A DNA stretch of 5,447 bases, from the NCBI GenBank assembly GCA_946541435.1, contig CAMNJK010000122.1, positions 1 to 5,447 on the forward strand. Direction: 5' to 3'. Shown in pieces: positions 5,417 through 5,447 of this stretch. Under the pieces are notes generated by a model. The model did not search any database. It was given only the letters and a program-made list of their open reading frames with translations, and was not told where the DNA came from. A program made the position numbers and the translations under genes. The number at the start of each line of letters is the position of its first letter. Within the stretch, counting starts at the first letter, position 1. The stretch is from an uncultured Bacillota bacterium (lineage in GTDB: Bacteria; Bacillota; Clostridia; Peptostreptococcales; Anaerovoracaceae).

Positions 5417-5440
5417 ATCCCCGCAGTTGCCTGCGGCGAT
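5417..5440 (+). other. Hairpin downstream of the TM1266-type gene, cut context
   Basis: CCGCAG (5421-5426) and CTGCGG (5431-5436) form a perfect 6-bp stem with a TTGC loop. ATC (5417-5419) and GAT (5438-5440) extend it past a C-C mismatch. No T run follows within the 7 remaining bases, so it is not shown to be a terminator. It may belong to the leader of a further gene beyond the window. Confidence 0.45.
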
Positions 5441-5447
5441 GGAGATT

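Noticed and set aside
5436..5447. Start of a fluoride riboswitch (GGCGATGGAG resembles its first strand)
   Set aside because: Only about 10 bases are visible, the closing CNCC strand lies beyond the window, and no promoter is seen in front. The bases after 5447 would settle it: CGCC followed by an A-rich AAC segment would support it.
5405..5447. A gene starting at ATG 5405 (MNEPIPAVACGDGD...)
   Set aside because: There is no ribosome binding site before it, the region forms a hairpin, and the N-terminus does not resemble HydE, HydF or a hydrogenase. It cannot be judged without more sequence.

Overview
The window looks like chromosomal DNA of an anaerobic, fermentative clostridial Firmicute, probably Lachnospiraceae-like. 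Supporting points are strong AGGAGG-type ribosome binding sites, hairpin-plus-U-run terminators, a moderately high GC content, and genes for maturing an [FeFe] hydrogenase. All supported genes lie on the + strand.

Region 1 (1-299) holds the last codons of an upstream gene, a tandem pair of short palindromic repeats, a factor-independent terminator, and an AT-rich promoter region with two perfect palindromes that look like operators.

Region 2 (300-1982) is a three-gene operon closed by a strong terminator. It encodes a small acidic, probably helical protein, a multi-pass membrane protein, and an RsbW/SpoIIAB-like GHKL ATPase of the kind used as an anti-sigma factor or serine kinase in partner-switching circuits. 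No STAS antagonist, sigma factor or intact PP2C phosphatase is visible. A fragment resembling a SpoIIE/RsbU phosphatase C-terminus lies about 1.3 kb downstream (3253-3387).

Region 3 (2019-3465) encodes a two-part protein, a GNAT acetyltransferase followed by an unrecognised ~200-residue domain. The phosphatase-like remnant and a terminator follow.

Region 4 (3466-5447) is the hydrogenase-maturation part. hydG, the radical SAM tyrosine lyase that makes the Fe(CO)(CN) precursor of the H-cluster, is followed after 18 nt by the small TM1266-type hydrogenase-system regulator. About 190 nt of leader precedes hydG. It contains a well-initiated 27-codon upstream ORF ending in a Cys-Phe-Cys-rich tail. 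Six bases after its stop codon begins an 11-bp perfect hairpin with a T-rich tail, placed directly before the hydG ribosome binding site. This has the layout of a leader-peptide transcription attenuator and is the most interesting item in the window. A partial echo of this leader may occur at the right edge, but it is cut by the window end.
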